The position numbers were made by a program, and so were the translations under genes. 64,000 nucleotides of DNA from Marinobacterium nitratireducens (GTDB lineage: Bacteria; Pseudomonadota; Gammaproteobacteria; Pseudomonadales; Balneatricaceae): contig NZ_BMLT01000014.1 in assembly GCF_014645375.1 (NCBI RefSeq), forward strand, positions 1-64,000, read 5' to 3'. Under the pieces are notes generated by a model that saw nothing but the letters and a program-made list of their open reading frames with translations, ran no database searches and had not been told where the DNA came from. Below, one piece after another: positions 17,442 to 26,507 of the stretch; the stretch's first letter is position 1, and each line of letters begins with the position of its first letter.

Positions 17442-18769
17442 GCCCGCCGTGCGTCTGCCATCAGGGTCTCGATTTCGGCCACCGTTTTGGGGACCCCCGC
17501 GGTCAGCACTTCACAACCGGCGTCGGTCACCAGCACATCATCCTCTATGCGGATACCGATGCCGCGCCAGCGCGCCTCGACCGCCTCGTTTTGCGGCGAG
17601 ACATACAACCCCGGCTCCACCGTCATCACCATGCCCGGCTTCAGCGGCCGCCATTCGCCATCGACGCGATAGTCGCCCACATCGTGCACGTCCATGCCGA
17701 GCCAGTGACCGAGACGATGCATATAGAAGTCACGGTAGGCGCCCCGCTCGATCAGTTCCTCCGGCTCGCCTTCGAGCAGCCCAAGCTCGACCAGCCCCTC
17801 GGTCAGCAGCCTGACCGAAAGGTCGTGGACCTCGTTCCAGAGCACCCCGGGTTTTATCAGATCGATGCAGGCCAGCTGTGTCTTCAGCACCAGTTCGTAG
17901 AGCGCTTTCTGCTCCGGGCTGAAGCGCCCGTCTACCGGGAAGGTACGGGTAATGTCGCCGGCGTAGTAGTCGAGTTCGCAGCCGGCATCGATCAGAACCA
18001 GATCACCGGCGCGCAGCTCGTCGCGGTTCTCGGTGTAGTGCAGCACGCAGGCGTTGGCGCCGCCGCCGACAATGGACGCGTAGGCGGGCTGGCGGCAACC
18101 GTGAATGGCAAAGTGATGACTGATTTCAGCCTCTAGCTGGTATTCGGTCATGCCCGGACGGCACTGCTGCATCGCCCGAACATGGGCCCTGGCGGAAATG
18201 TCGCCGGCGGCGCGCATCAGTTCGATCTCGTTGTCCGACTTGAACAGCCGCATTTCGTGCAGCCACTGATCCAGCAGCACCAGCTCCGTCGGCGCCTTCG
18301 CTCCCTGACGCGCCCTGGCCCGTATCGCATTGAGCCAGTCCCGCACCCGGGCGTCGAAGGCGGCATCGGCGCCGACTCCGAAGCAGATGCGGCGGCGCCC
18401 GTCCAGCAGCGGCGGCAGGCGCTGGTCGATCTCATCGACAGGATAGGCCTCGTCGGCACCGAAACGGGCAACGACGCCTTCTGGACCGGCGCGATAACCG
18501 TTCCAGATTTCCATTTCCGGATCCCTGTCCTGGCAGAAAATCAGCGTCTCGCCTTCTTTCCGGCCCGGCAGCAACAGCAACACCGCCTCCGGCTCGTCGA
18601 AACCGGTCAGGTAGTAGAAGTCACTGTCCTGGCGAAACGGGTATTCGACGTCGCGGTTGCGGGGCATCATGCGGGCGCCGGGCACTATGGCCACACTGCC
18701 CTCAGGCAACTGCGCCATCAGGCGGCGGCGACGCTCGGCGTATTCCTCTGACGGTAGGGTTTTCAGCAT
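17438..18769 (-). CDS. pepP: Xaa-Pro aminopeptidase P
   Basis: The 443-residue metallopeptidase removes N-terminal residues that precede proline. The N-terminal creatinase-like domain is followed by the pita-bread catalytic domain. Metal ligands are visible in DAGCELDYYAGDITRTFP (two Asp), HRLGHWLGMDVHD (His), VEPGLY (Glu) and GIRIEDDVLV (Glu). It starts 2 nt after the ygfB stop. Confidence 0.96.
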   Translation of the reverse strand: MLKTLPSEEYAERRRRLMAQLPEGSVAIVPGARMMPRNRDVEYPFRQDSDFYYLTGFDEPEAVLLLLPGRKEGETLIFCQDRDPEMEIWNGYRAGPEGVVARFGADEAYPVDEIDQRLPPLLDGRRRICFGVGADAAFDARVRDWLNAIRARARQGAKAPTELVLLDQWLHEMRLFKSDNEIELMRAAGDISARAHVRAMQQCRPGMTEYQLEAEISHHFAIHGCRQPAYASIVGGGANACVLHYTENRDELRAGDLVLIDAGCELDYYAGDITRTFPVDGRFSPEQKALYELVLKTQLACIDLIKPGVLWNEVHDLSVRLLTEGLVELGLLEGEPEELIERGAYRDFYMHRLGHWLGMDVHDVGDYRVDGEWRPLKPGMVMTVEPGLYVSPQNEAVEARWRGIGIRIEDDVLVTDAGCEVLTAGVPKTVAEIETLMADARRA

Positions 18770-18771
18770 GA

Positions 18772-19362
18772 TCAGTGCAGTACCTCCGGAGGTTGTTCGG
18801 CTGCGCCGTCGTCATCCGGCGCCCGGTTGCAATCGGCGAACAGCATCAGCGCCGCCATCCGGACGTACTCCTGGATTTCCATCAGATCAGACTCGTTGTC
18901 ATCGCTTTCATCGTCCTCGGCGCTGATCTGCGCGATCTGGCCGAGATCCCCCAGCACCTCCCGCGCCTCGTCGGACAGGGAGGCATCGGTCTGTTTGCCG
19001 TGCTGGCCGAAGCCACCGAGAAAACCCTGGCACCACCCACCCAGCGCAGTGACTCGCTGCATCAGCATCTGGTCATCGTCGGGCAGCAGCGCCTCGAAGC
19101 CCAGATCCGTTGCCTCCAGCTGTGCCAGCGTGCTGCTGCAGAGCTCGAGCATCCCGACCTTCGACGCCTCCTGGGTCAGGGCGGGAATATCGAGCCAGTC
19201 CGCGAACAATTGCAGCCAGGCCGCAGCATCGGGCCGGGCGCCCGCACACAGGCAGCCGCAGACCAGGCCATGCAGCTCCGACGGAGAAGTGGCCACGACG
19301 CCCTCCGCCACCAGCAGGTTCGCGATGTCGTCGAAATCGAGGGGGTTATCGGTATCTGACAT
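18772..19362 (-). CDS. ygfB: UPF0149 / YgfB family protein
   Basis: The 196-residue all-helical acidic protein matches the YgfB/YecA (UPF0149) family, with ELHGLVCGCLCAGARPDAAAW and WCQGFLGGFG. The function is poorly known; in Pseudomonas aeruginosa YgfB affects expression of ampDh3 and beta-lactam response. ATG at 19360-19362 is preferred to the in-frame GTG two codons upstream because GAAGAG is then well spaced. It is the first gene of the ygfB-pepP-ubiH-ubiI operon and is divergent from the zapA cluster. Confidence 0.9.
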   Translation of the reverse strand: MSDTDNPLDFDDIANLLVAEGVVATSPSELHGLVCGCLCAGARPDAAAWLQLFADWLDIPALTQEASKVGMLELCSSTLAQLEATDLGFEALLPDDDQMLMQRVTALGGWCQGFLGGFGQHGKQTDASLSDEAREVLGDLGQIAQISAEDDESDDNESDLMEIQEYVRMAALMLFADCNRAPDDDGAAEQPPEVLH

Positions 19363-19475
19363 TTTCACTCTTCAACTATTGGCTGACCGCCGTCGCGGCG
19401 GCTGCGGGCATATTTCGGCATGTCTGCTATCCTAGCAGCCCGCCGGGGCGAACTCTAACGCTTGTGAACAGAGAC

Positions 19476-19545
19476 GTAGGAGCTCGCTCCGCGAGCGAAT
19501 CGGGTATCGTGCCACCCTTGATTCGCCCACGGAGTGGGCTCCTAC
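19476..19545. repeat. TAGGAGC palindrome, divergent intergenic copy
   Basis: It runs from GTAGGAGCTCGCTCCGCGAG to GGAGTGGGCTCCTAC with GCGAAT/ATTCGC inner words. Each half also forms its own small hairpin. It lies between the divergent ygfB and zapB-like genes. Confidence 0.75.
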
Positions 19546-19616
19546 ATCGCCACTCCAATTGACCCCCATTGGAAGGCTGTTAATATTGCCGGATTGATCT
19601 TTTGTCGGGACCGAGC

Positions 19617-19826
19617 ATGAGCGACCACTATTTCGATGCCCTGGAACGGAAAATCGACCAGCTGCTCGATCACTGTCACAGGCTGGAACAGGAGAATGTC
19701 CACCTGCGCCAACAGGAAGCGGCCCTTAAGGAAGAGCGCGCCCGCCTGCTGCAGCTGAACGACCAGACGCGCAGCAAGGTCGAAGCGATGATTCAGCGAC
19801 TCAAGGCACTGGAGCAGAACGCATGA
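19617..19826 (+). CDS. TIGR02449 family coiled-coil protein (ZapB-like)
   Basis: The 69-residue protein is almost entirely a predicted coiled coil (LERKIDQLLDHCHRLEQENV and on), like the TIGR02449 family found next to zapA in Pseudomonas relatives. By size and position it probably works with ZapA at the FtsZ ring, as ZapB does in E. coli; this is inferred. ATG at 19617 is chosen over TTG at 19602. The stop overlaps the zapA start by 4 nt. Confidence 0.85.
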   Translation: MSDHYFDALERKIDQLLDHCHRLEQENVHLRQQEAALKEERARLLQLNDQTRSKVEAMIQRLKALEQNA

Positions 19827-20143
19827 GCAAGAGCGAGCAACAGAAGGTCAGCATCCGCCTGCTCGACAAGGAATACGTGATCGCCTGTCCCGATGGCGCC
19901 GAGGCCGAGCTGATCGCATCGGCGGACTACCTCGACCAGAAAATGCGCGACATCCGCGGCAATGGCAAGACCGTGGGCCTCGAGCGCATCGCCGTGATGG
20001 CGGGCCTGAATATCGCCCACGAGCTGCTCAAGAGCCGCGAGGACAGCCGCGAGAATATCGAGAGTCAGATTCGCCGGCTGGGCAACAAGATCGACAGTTC
20101 GCTGAAGGCCCGCCAGCGCCCGGCACCCGAACCTGGCGACTGA
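19823..20143 (+). CDS. zapA: Cell division protein ZapA
   Basis: The 106-residue protein bundles FtsZ filaments at the division ring. The N-terminal VSIRLLDKEYVIACPDGAE and helix IAVMAGLNIAHELL are characteristic; the C-terminal part is coiled coil. It is coupled by a 4-nt overlap to the ZapB-like gene and is followed by 6S RNA, a classic gammaproteobacterial arrangement. Confidence 0.95.
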   Translation: MSKSEQQKVSIRLLDKEYVIACPDGAEAELIASADYLDQKMRDIRGNGKTVGLERIAVMAGLNIAHELLKSREDSRENIESQIRRLGNKIDSSLKARQRPAPEPGD

Positions 20144-20223
20144 AAATTATTCATCGCAAAATAACAGCTTAAATATCAAACAATTGGAAGCATCGTTAGC
20201 AAGGTTGTCATAAATTTCAAGTC

Positions 20224-20251
20224 CTGACATCCGGCACCAGATGCGTATAAT
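20224..20251 (+). promoter_or_regulatory. Promoter of 6S RNA
   Basis: CTGACA (20224-20229) and a perfect TATAAT (20246-20251) are separated by 16 nt. The start would fall at about 20258, just where the 6S RNA closing stem begins. Confidence 0.8.
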
Positions 20252-20257
20252 GGTCAT

Positions 20258-20437
20258 CACTCCCTGGGGTGTTCGCCAGTCGGTCACGTCCCTCGAGCCG
20301 ATAAGCACACCACCGGAGGCCTTTTTGGATTGCTGGTGAGCATGTCCGTTTAACGGAAAGCCTGATGCAAGCCAAGGCCGCCACCTTGAACCTTCGGGTT
20401 CAGGGCCACGACCGCCAACGGCATCCCGGGGAGCCCT
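20258..20437 (+). ncRNA. ssrS: 6S RNA
   Basis: This RNA of about 180 nt imitates an open promoter and sequesters sigma-70 RNA polymerase in stationary phase. The 5' CTCCCTGGGGTG pairs with 3' CATCCCGGGGAG to form the closing stem. The conserved words GTTCGCC, CGAGCCGATA, TGGTGAGCATG and CCTTGAACC-GGGTTCA are in the order seen in E. coli 6S RNA. It lies between zapA and fau, the classic location. Confidence 0.94.
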
Positions 20438-20450
20438 TTCCGAAATCCTT

Positions 20451-21056
20451 ATGTCTCAGAACTCCACCGACCAACGCCAGCAGCTGCGCCGGCAAATGCG
20501 CCGCCTTCGTCGCGCCCTGAGCCCACGCCAGCAACGCGAGGCCTCGCGCGAACTTCTGCGCCGGCTGACCGCCATGCCGATGTTTCATCGCGCCCGCGAC
20601 ATCGCCCTCTACCTGCCCAACGACGGCGAAATCGACCCGACACCGCTGATCGAGTTCTGCTGGCGCCAGGGCAAGCGCACTTACCTGCCGGTGCTGCATC
20701 CGATTCGTCACAACCGGCTCTGGTTCGTGCCCTACACCCGCAATACGCCGATGCATCGCAACATCTATCGCATTCTGGAGCCGAAAGTCAGCGCCTCGCC
20801 CCGGCGCCCGGCGATGGGGCTGGATCTGGTGCTGCTGCCACTGGTCGCCTTTGACGCCGACGGCGCGCGCATGGGCATGGGCGGCGGCTACTACGACCGC
20901 ACCTTCGCCTTCAAGCAGCGCAAGGGACCCCAGGGGCCTGCACTGATCGGGTTGGCGCACGATTTTCAGAGAGTAGAGAAGCTGCCCGTTGCAAGCTGGG
21001 ACATTCCGCTTGCGGGCATAGTGACAGACAGGGCGCGTTACGGCTTTCGCCGCTGA
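20451..21056 (+). CDS. fau: 5-formyltetrahydrofolate cyclo-ligase
   Basis: The 201-residue enzyme (YgfA) converts 5-formyl-THF to 5,10-methenyl-THF using ATP. Visible motifs are the N-terminal RRQMRRLRRAL basic region, DLVLLPLVAFDADGARMGMG and GGYYDRTF near the C-terminus. It starts only about 13 nt after the 6S RNA closing stem, so it is probably transcribed from the same promoter, as in E. coli. Confidence 0.95.
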   Translation: MSQNSTDQRQQLRRQMRRLRRALSPRQQREASRELLRRLTAMPMFHRARDIALYLPNDGEIDPTPLIEFCWRQGKRTYLPVLHPIRHNRLWFVPYTRNTPMHRNIYRILEPKVSASPRRPAMGLDLVLLPLVAFDADGARMGMGGGYYDRTFAFKQRKGPQGPALIGLAHDFQRVEKLPVASWDIPLAGIVTDRARYGFRR

Positions 21057-21060
21057 TCGC

Positions 21061-21189
21061 TCAGCTGTTGTTGAAGACCTGCTCGACCAGCGCGGCGAAC
21101 TGAATGTCGCTTTGCGATACGCCGGTCATGACAGAACCAACGACAAAGACCAGAACGATCACCATCATCAGATCCGGACCCTTCTTCAT
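21061..21189 (-). CDS. 42-residue single-pass membrane protein
   Basis: A short frame begins MKKGPDLMM, followed by a hydrophobic helix VIVLVFVVGSVMTG and an amphipathic tail SQSDIQFAALVEQVFNNS. The shape (charged start, one helix, about 20-residue tail) suggests a small inner-membrane protein with the tail outside. It converges with fau, whose stop lies only 2 nt away. I do not recognise a named family. The Shine-Dalgarno is poor (GAGG about 13 nt upstream), which lowers confidence. Confidence 0.6.
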   Translation of the reverse strand: MKKGPDLMMVIVLVFVVGSVMTGVSQSDIQFAALVEQVFNNS

Positions 21190-21375
21190 AATGCCGCTTT
21201 ATCCTCGAATAGAGTTTCTTGTTGGTGGGCGCACGGCTGCATGCCCCGAATCGGGGCTGTCGCCGGCTGCCACGTAGTGTTCCACAATGCGACAGGAATG
21301 CAACAGCTGGCGACAAGAATTTATGGATTATTTATCGGCTACTTGGCGCAAAACCTTAATCTGTTGTCCTGCCAC

Positions 21376-22290
21376 TCAGCTGACCAGCCAGCCCAGCATC
21401 AGTGGAATCGTCAGCGCCGACAGCAGCGTCTGCCCGGTGATGATCGCCGCCATCATCGGTGCGTCGCCACCGAGCTGGCGGGCCAGAATGTAGGCTGAGC
21501 TGGCGGTGGGCATCGAGGCGAACAGCACCAGCAGCGAGCCACCGAGCGCGCTCAGTCCCAGCAGCCGGGCGATACCCAGCGCCAGCAGCGGAAACAGCAG
21601 CAGCTTGATTGACGACGACGCCAGCAGCGCCGGCCCCACCTGGCGCAGCGCCCGCAGGCTGAGCCCCGCGCCAACCGCCAGCAAGCCCAGCGGCAGCGCC
21701 ATCTGCCCCAGCAGCTCCGCCACCGGCCGCAACGGCGCCGGCATGCCGATACCGCTGTAGTTCAGCAGCATGCCCAGCAGGCAGGCGAGTATCAGCGGAT
21801 TGCGGATCAGGTTGTGCAGCACCGGACCAAGCCCGGCCGAGGCGCCGGCATGGTAGGACAGCACCAGCACGCAGAGCACATTCAGCATAGGGATCATGAA
21901 GGCAATGACCACCGCCGAAACCGCCACCCCGGTGGCGCCATGGATCGCCGCCACCGCCGCCAGTCCGACATAGGTATTGAAGCGCATCGCGCCCTGATAA
22001 AAGGAGGTAAAGGAGGGCCCCGGCAGGCGCAACAGCGGACGCAGCAGATAGCAACAGGCCGAACCCGCCAGCAGCAGCAACAGCACCCCGGTGCCGATTG
22101 CCGCGACCGACACGCCGGAAATGTCGGCCTGGCTCAGTCGCGATACCAGCAACACCGGGAACAGCACGAAATAGGTCGCCTTCTCCGCCAGTGGCCAGAA
22201 AGCCTCGCCGGGAAAGTCCAGACGCCGGGCCAGCACCCCGAGCATCAGCAAGGCGAATACCGGCCACAACATCGACAGCATTTGTATCAT
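21376..22290 (-). CDS. AEC family transporter
   Basis: The 304-residue membrane protein has about ten hydrophobic segments. The N-terminal WPVFALLMLGVLARRLDFPGE and C-terminal MPTASSAYILARQLGGD are typical of the auxin efflux carrier family. Bacterial members carry organic acids such as malate or malonate; the substrate here is unknown. It is divergent from the GcvR-like gene, and no operon partner is present. Confidence 0.87.
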   Translation of the reverse strand: MIQMLSMLWPVFALLMLGVLARRLDFPGEAFWPLAEKATYFVLFPVLLVSRLSQADISGVSVAAIGTGVLLLLLAGSACCYLLRPLLRLPGPSFTSFYQGAMRFNTYVGLAAVAAIHGATGVAVSAVVIAFMIPMLNVLCVLVLSYHAGASAGLGPVLHNLIRNPLILACLLGMLLNYSGIGMPAPLRPVAELLGQMALPLGLLAVGAGLSLRALRQVGPALLASSSIKLLLFPLLALGIARLLGLSALGGSLLVLFASMPTASSAYILARQLGGDAPMMAAIITGQTLLSALTIPLMLGWLVS

Positions 22291-22528
22291 CGCGTTTTCC
22301 TTTTGCAGCTATCCGTTGCAACCGCAGTTCCCGTTGCCAGAGCCTATGCTATCAGTGCTGGGGGATCTAACGTCAGGAGTCCTTGCGCCCGCTGGCCAAA
22401 GCCGACAAACTGCCTCACAGGATCGGGCGCCGGCAATCGCCGGCGGGGGACAGGCCGATCGACACCGGAGGTCCGCGCCCGCCTCAGGGCGGACGGCAGA
22501 CTCCCGCCCATTCATACAGGAGTAGAAA

Positions 22529-23044
22529 ATGATGACATCTTTGGTGTTGACCGTCATCGGCCCGGACAAGCCCGGTCTGGTCGAACTGTTGTCCCAGACC
22601 ATCGCCGACAACGGCGGCAACTGGCTCGAGTCGGGCATGTCCCGGCTGGCCGGCAAGTTCGCCGGCATTCTTGTGGTTACGGTACCGGCCGAAGGCGTCG
22701 AGGCGCTCGAGCAGGCGCTGGCGGGTCTGCAGGACAAGGGGCTCAGGGTCACCGCCGAGCGCAGTGACGAAGCCGGCGACAGCGCCGCACTGCAGCCGAT
22801 CCGGCTCGACCTGGTCGGTCACGACAAGCCCGGCATCGTGCGCGAGATTTCGCAGGCACTGGCCGCGCGCCATATCAATGTCGAGCGGCTGCGCACCGAG
22901 CTGACCTCGGGGTCCATGTCCGGCGAAGAGCTGTTCAAGGCCGAGGCCAGCCTGATGGCGCCGGCCGACCTCGACCTGGGCGAACTGCAGCAGGCGCTGG
23001 AGGATATCGCCAGCGATCTGATGGTGGATATCACCTTGAATTGA
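22529..23044 (+). CDS. gcvR: ACT-domain protein, GcvR-like
   Basis: The 171-residue protein is built of two ACT domains, each opening with a glycine-rich loop: TVIGPDKPGLVELL near residue 8 and DLVGHDKPGIVREI near residue 92. This layout matches GcvR, which in E. coli binds glycine and controls GcvA at the glycine cleavage operon. No gcvA lies nearby, so the exact partner is open. The 5' leader contains a GTCCGC...GCGGAC hairpin close to the start. The Shine-Dalgarno is AGGAG. Confidence 0.75.
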   Translation: MMTSLVLTVIGPDKPGLVELLSQTIADNGGNWLESGMSRLAGKFAGILVVTVPAEGVEALEQALAGLQDKGLRVTAERSDEAGDSAALQPIRLDLVGHDKPGIVREISQALAARHINVERLRTELTSGSMSGEELFKAEASLMAPADLDLGELQQALEDIASDLMVDITLN

Positions 23045-23060
23045 GGTGAGAAGTGACGCC

Positions 23061-23153
23061 GTGGGAGCCGCGTACCCAAACTTACGGGCACTTCCCTCGC
23101 GGCGAAGCTTTGCGGCCTCGGCAGGTTATTCGCGGCGAGGGCGCCGCTCCCAC
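23061..23153. repeat. TAGGAGC-family palindrome, GTGGGAGC variant
   Basis: The element runs from GTGGGAGCCGCG to CGGCGCCGCTCCCAC with internal TCGCGGCGAAG and TTCGCGGCGAGG words. It lies between the convergent gcvR-like and argH genes. Confidence 0.7.
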
Positions 23154-23178
23154 AGGAAAGGCGCCCCGCCAACCGGAT

Positions 23179-24582
23179 TTACTCCGCGTCGCCGCGGCCG
23201 GCGAGCAGCTCACGGCCGCGAACGACCGCCGCCCGCACCTGATCCGGCGCGGTGCCGCCGATATGGTTGCGTGCCGCCACCGAGCCTTCCAGCGTCAGCA
23301 CCTCGAACACGTCCTCGCCGATAACGTCGGAGAACTGCTGCAGTTCTGCCAGCGTCATCTCGCTCAGGTCCCGTTTCTCGGCGATACCGAAGGCCACCGA
23401 CTTGCCGACGATCTCGTGGGCGTCGCGGAAGGCCACACCCTTGCGTACCAGGTAGTCCGCCAGATCGGTGGCGGTGGAAAAACCGCGCATCGCCGCAGCG
23501 CGCATGCTGTCGGCCTTGGCCGCCAGTGCCGGCACCATGTCGGCAAAGGCACGCAGGCAGCCCTTGACGGTATCGATGGCGTCGAACAGCGGTTCCTTGT
23601 CTTCCTGATTGTCCTTGTTGTAGGCCAGCGGCTGCGACTTCATCAGCGTCAGCAGCGACATCAGGTGACCGTAGACCCGGCCGCTCTTGCCCCGCACCAG
23701 TTCAGGCACGTCCGGGTTCTTCTTCTGCGGCATGATCGACGACCCGGTGCAGAAGCGGTCCGGCAGGTCGATGAAGTCGAACTGCGCCGAGGTCCAGAGC
23801 ACCAGCTCTTCCGACATCCGGGTCATGTGCATCAGCAGCAGGCTGGCCGCAGCGCAGAACTCGATGGCGAAATCACGATCGGACACGGCATCGAGCGAAT
23901 TGCCGGCCGGTGCCGAGAAGTTCAGCAGTTCGCAGGTCATGGCACGATCGATCGGATAGGTGGTGCCGGCCAGCGCCGCGGCGCCCAGCGGCATCACGTT
24001 GACGCGCTTGCGGCAATCGACAAAGCGCTCGTAGTCGCGGCTCAGCATCTCGAACCAGGCCATCAGGTGATGTCCGAAGGTGACCGGCTGCGCGGTCTGC
24101 AGATGGGTGAAGCCGGGCATGATGGTATCCGCCTCGCGCTCGGCGACGCCGAGCAGGCCCTGCTGCAGACGGCTGATTTCCGCCAGGATGCGGTCGATTT
24201 CGTCGCGCACGTAGAGGCGGATATCGGTGGCGACCTGGTCGTTGCGCGAACGCCCGGTATGCAGTTTCTTGCCGGTGATGCCGATCTTCTTGGTCAGCGC
24301 CGCCTCGATGTTCATGTGCACGTCTTCCAGCTCGACCGACCACTCGAATTCGCCGCGCTCGATCTCGACGCGGATTTCGCCAAGCCCCCGGATGATATCG
24401 TCGCGCTCCTGCCCGGTCAGCACGCCGGCGCTCGCCAGCATTTTGGCGTGGGCGATCGAACCCTGGATATCCTGCAGGTACATGCGCTGGTCGAATTCGA
24501 CCGAGGCGGTAAAACGGGCGACGAAGGCGTCGGTCGGCTCGCTGAAACGGCCGCCCCACTGCTGGTTGGTCTTGTTGCTCAT
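23179..24582 (-). CDS. argH: Argininosuccinate lyase
   Basis: The 467-residue enzyme splits argininosuccinate into arginine and fumarate, the last step of arginine synthesis. The fumarase-superfamily signature [12 protein letters not shown] is complete, and [17 protein letters not shown] carries substrate-binding residues. It is divergent from hemC. A TATAAT box lies on the minus strand at 24651-24656. Confidence 0.97.
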   Translation of the reverse strand: MSNKTNQQWGGRFSEPTDAFVARFTASVEFDQRMYLQDIQGSIAHAKMLASAGVLTGQERDDIIRGLGEIRVEIERGEFEWSVELEDVHMNIEAALTKKIGITGKKLHTGRSRNDQVATDIRLYVRDEIDRILAEISRLQQGLLGVAEREADTIMPGFTHLQTAQPVTFGHHLMAWFEMLSRDYERFVDCRKRVNVMPLGAAALAGTTYPIDRAMTCELLNFSAPAGNSLDAVSDRDFAIEFCAAASLLLMHMTRMSEELVLWTSAQFDFIDLPDRFCTGSSIMPQKKNPDVPELVRGKSGRVYGHLMSLLTLMKSQPLAYNKDNQEDKEPLFDAIDTVKGCLRAFADMVPALAAKADSMRAAAMRGFSTATDLADYLVRKGVAFRDAHEIVGKSVAFGIAEKRDLSEMTLAELQQFSDVIGEDVFEVLTLEGSVAARNHIGGTAPDQVRAAVVRGRELLAGRGDAE

Positions 24583-24772
24583 CGGAAAAACCTCTGACTG
24601 GACTGATCACCGGCGCGCCGGCCGGGTCACCGGAACGAAAACTGCGGCGGATTATACCATCTTTGACCGCGCTTCACCGTGGCATGCGGCGACCGGTCCA
24701 GCCGCGCCGCACGATCTGTTACAATCCGCCAAAACCCTGTTTAGGCCTCCGAGCGGCCGCCAAGAGAATCCG

Positions 24773-25723
24773 ATGACTACACAGACAATACGCATCGCCA
24801 CACGCAAGAGCCTGCTGGCCCTGTGGCAGGCCGAATACGTCAAGGCCGAACTGGAGCGCCATCACCCCGGCATCAAGGTCGAGCTGATCGGCTTCACCAC
24901 CCGTGGCGACAAGATCCTCGACACCCCGCTCGCCAAGGTCGGTGGCAAGGGGCTGTTCGTCAAGGAGCTGGAAAACGCCATGCTCGAGGGCAGCGCCGAT
25001 ATCGCCGTGCACTCGATGAAGGACGTGCCGATGGAGTTCCCCGCGGGGCTCGGCCTCGCGGTCATCTGCCCGCGCGAAACCCCGACCGACGCCTTCGTTT
25101 CCAACCGCTACGCCAGCCTCGACGAGCTGCCGGCCGGCGCCGTGGTCGGGACCTCGTCGCTGCGGCGCGAATCACAGGTGCGCGCGGCACGCCCGGATCT
25201 TGTGGTGCGCAGCCTGCGCGGCAACGTCCAGACCCGCCTGCGCAAGCTCGACGACGGCGAGTACGACGCCATCATCCTGGCCACTGCCGGGCTGCTGCGA
25301 CTGGAGCTGCAGGAGCGCATCCGCATGGAGCTTGCACCCGAACAGAGCCTGCCGGCAGGCGGTCAGGGCGCCGTCGGCATCGAGTGCCGTGTCGAGGATG
25401 AGCAGACCCGCAAGCTGCTGGCGCCGCTGCATCACCGGCCCACAGCCCTGTGCGTCCTGGCCGAGCGCGCGATGAACCGCCGCCTGGAAGGCGGCTGTCA
25501 GGTGCCGATCGCCTGCTTCGCGCTGCTCAACGACGCCGGCGACGAACTCTGGCTGCGCGGCCTGGTGGCGCGCCCGGACGGCAGCGAAGTGCTGTACGAC
25601 GAGATTCGCGGTCTGCCCGAAGACGGCGAGGCGCTGGGCGTGACCCTCGCCGAGCGCCTGCTCGACGCCGGCGCCGATCGTATCCTGGCCGCGGTCTACG
25701 GCGACAATGACGCCGGAGCCTAA
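24773..25723 (+). CDS. hemC: Porphobilinogen deaminase
   Basis: The 316-residue enzyme joins four porphobilinogen units into hydroxymethylbilane. Motifs are [22 protein letters not shown], the catalytic Asp region [16 protein letters not shown], and the dipyrromethane-binding cysteine in [12 protein letters not shown]. The frame is open far upstream, but ATG at 24773 gives the family start [13 protein letters not shown]. It heads the hemCDXY operon. Confidence 0.97.
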   Translation: MTTQTIRIATRKSLLALWQAEYVKAELERHHPGIKVELIGFTTRGDKILDTPLAKVGGKGLFVKELENAMLEGSADIAVHSMKDVPMEFPAGLGLAVICPRETPTDAFVSNRYASLDELPAGAVVGTSSLRRESQVRAARPDLVVRSLRGNVQTRLRKLDDGEYDAIILATAGLLRLELQERIRMELAPEQSLPAGGQGAVGIECRVEDEQTRKLLAPLHHRPTALCVLAERAMNRRLEGGCQVPIACFALLNDAGDELWLRGLVARPDGSEVLYDEIRGLPEDGEALGVTLAERLLDAGADRILAAVYGDNDAGA

Positions 25724-26507
25724 TCTCGCGGGCCAGCGGGTGCTGGTCACCCGGCCTCGCCACCAGGCCGACGGCCAGGCCCGGCGCCTGCGCGAGCTCG
25801 GCGCGGAACCGGTGCTGCTGCCCTTACTCGAGATCGAACCGCTGACGGAGGCGGACCCGGCGTTCGCCGACGCACGCCGCTGCATCCTCGACCTCGACCT
25901 CTACCGCGCGGTGATCTTCGTCAGCGCCAACGCGGCCCGCCTTGGCGCGGAGCTGATCGACGACTACTGGCCCCAGCTGCCGGTCGGCATCGACTGGCTG
26001 GCGATCGGCGCCAGCACCGCGGCAACGCTCGCGGGGTACGGCATCCAGGCTCGTCACAGCCCCGACGGCTACGACTCCGAAGCCCTGCTGAGCTCCGATG
26101 CACTGCGTCAGGTCGCCGGCGAGCGTATCCTGATCGTGCGCGGCGACAGCGGGCGAGACAAGCTCGCCAGCGACCTGAGCGCCCGCGGCGCGCGGGTCGA
26201 CTACGCCTGCCTCTATCGCCGGGCCGCACCCGATCCGGAACCGGAGGTTCTCGAAAGTACTATTTATGGCCGCCCCTTATCCGCTATCCTGATCACCAGC
26301 GGCGAAAGCCTGGACAACCTGGTCCGGTTGCTCGACGGCACAGACACAGCCAGCCGATTGCGCGACTGCCTGCTGGTAGTGCCAAGCCAGCGCATTGCCC
26401 AGCGGGCAGCCGGGGCCGGCTTCAAAAGGACACGACTTGCCGGCGGCCCCGACGATCGCAGCATGATCGCGGCGCTACTGGCTCAACACGACTCGGAACA
26501 AGACTGA
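25707..26507 (+). CDS. hemD: Uroporphyrinogen-III synthase
   Basis: The 266-residue enzyme cyclises hydroxymethylbilane with inversion of ring D. The sequence is weakly conserved as usual for HemD, but [35 protein letters not shown] and [16 protein letters not shown] fit well. It overlaps the end of hemC by 17 nt and its stop overlaps the hemX start by one base, so the three are translationally coupled. Confidence 0.93.
   Translation: MTPEPNLAGQRVLVTRPRHQADGQARRLRELGAEPVLLPLLEIEPLTEADPAFADARRCILDLDLYRAVIFVSANAARLGAELIDDYWPQLPVGIDWLAIGASTAATLAGYGIQARHSPDGYDSEALLSSDALRQVAGERILIVRGDSGRDKLASDLSARGARVDYACLYRRAAPDPEPEVLESTIYGRPLSAILITSGESLDNLVRLLDGTDTASRLRDCLLVVPSQRIAQRAAGAGFKRTRLAGGPDDRSMIAALLAQHDSEQD

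Noticed and set aside
20400..20960. A 186-codon minus-strand frame over 6S RNA and fau
   Set aside because: It lies opposite a clear RNA gene and a clear enzyme gene and has no recognisable features.
23053..24597. A 514-codon plus-strand frame opposite argH
   Set aside because: argH shows its full signature; the opposite frame is low-complexity and Gln/His/Arg rich.
24227..24772. N-terminal extension of hemC by 182 codons
   Set aside because: The extension lies antisense to argH; hemC homologues begin at the ATG at 24773.
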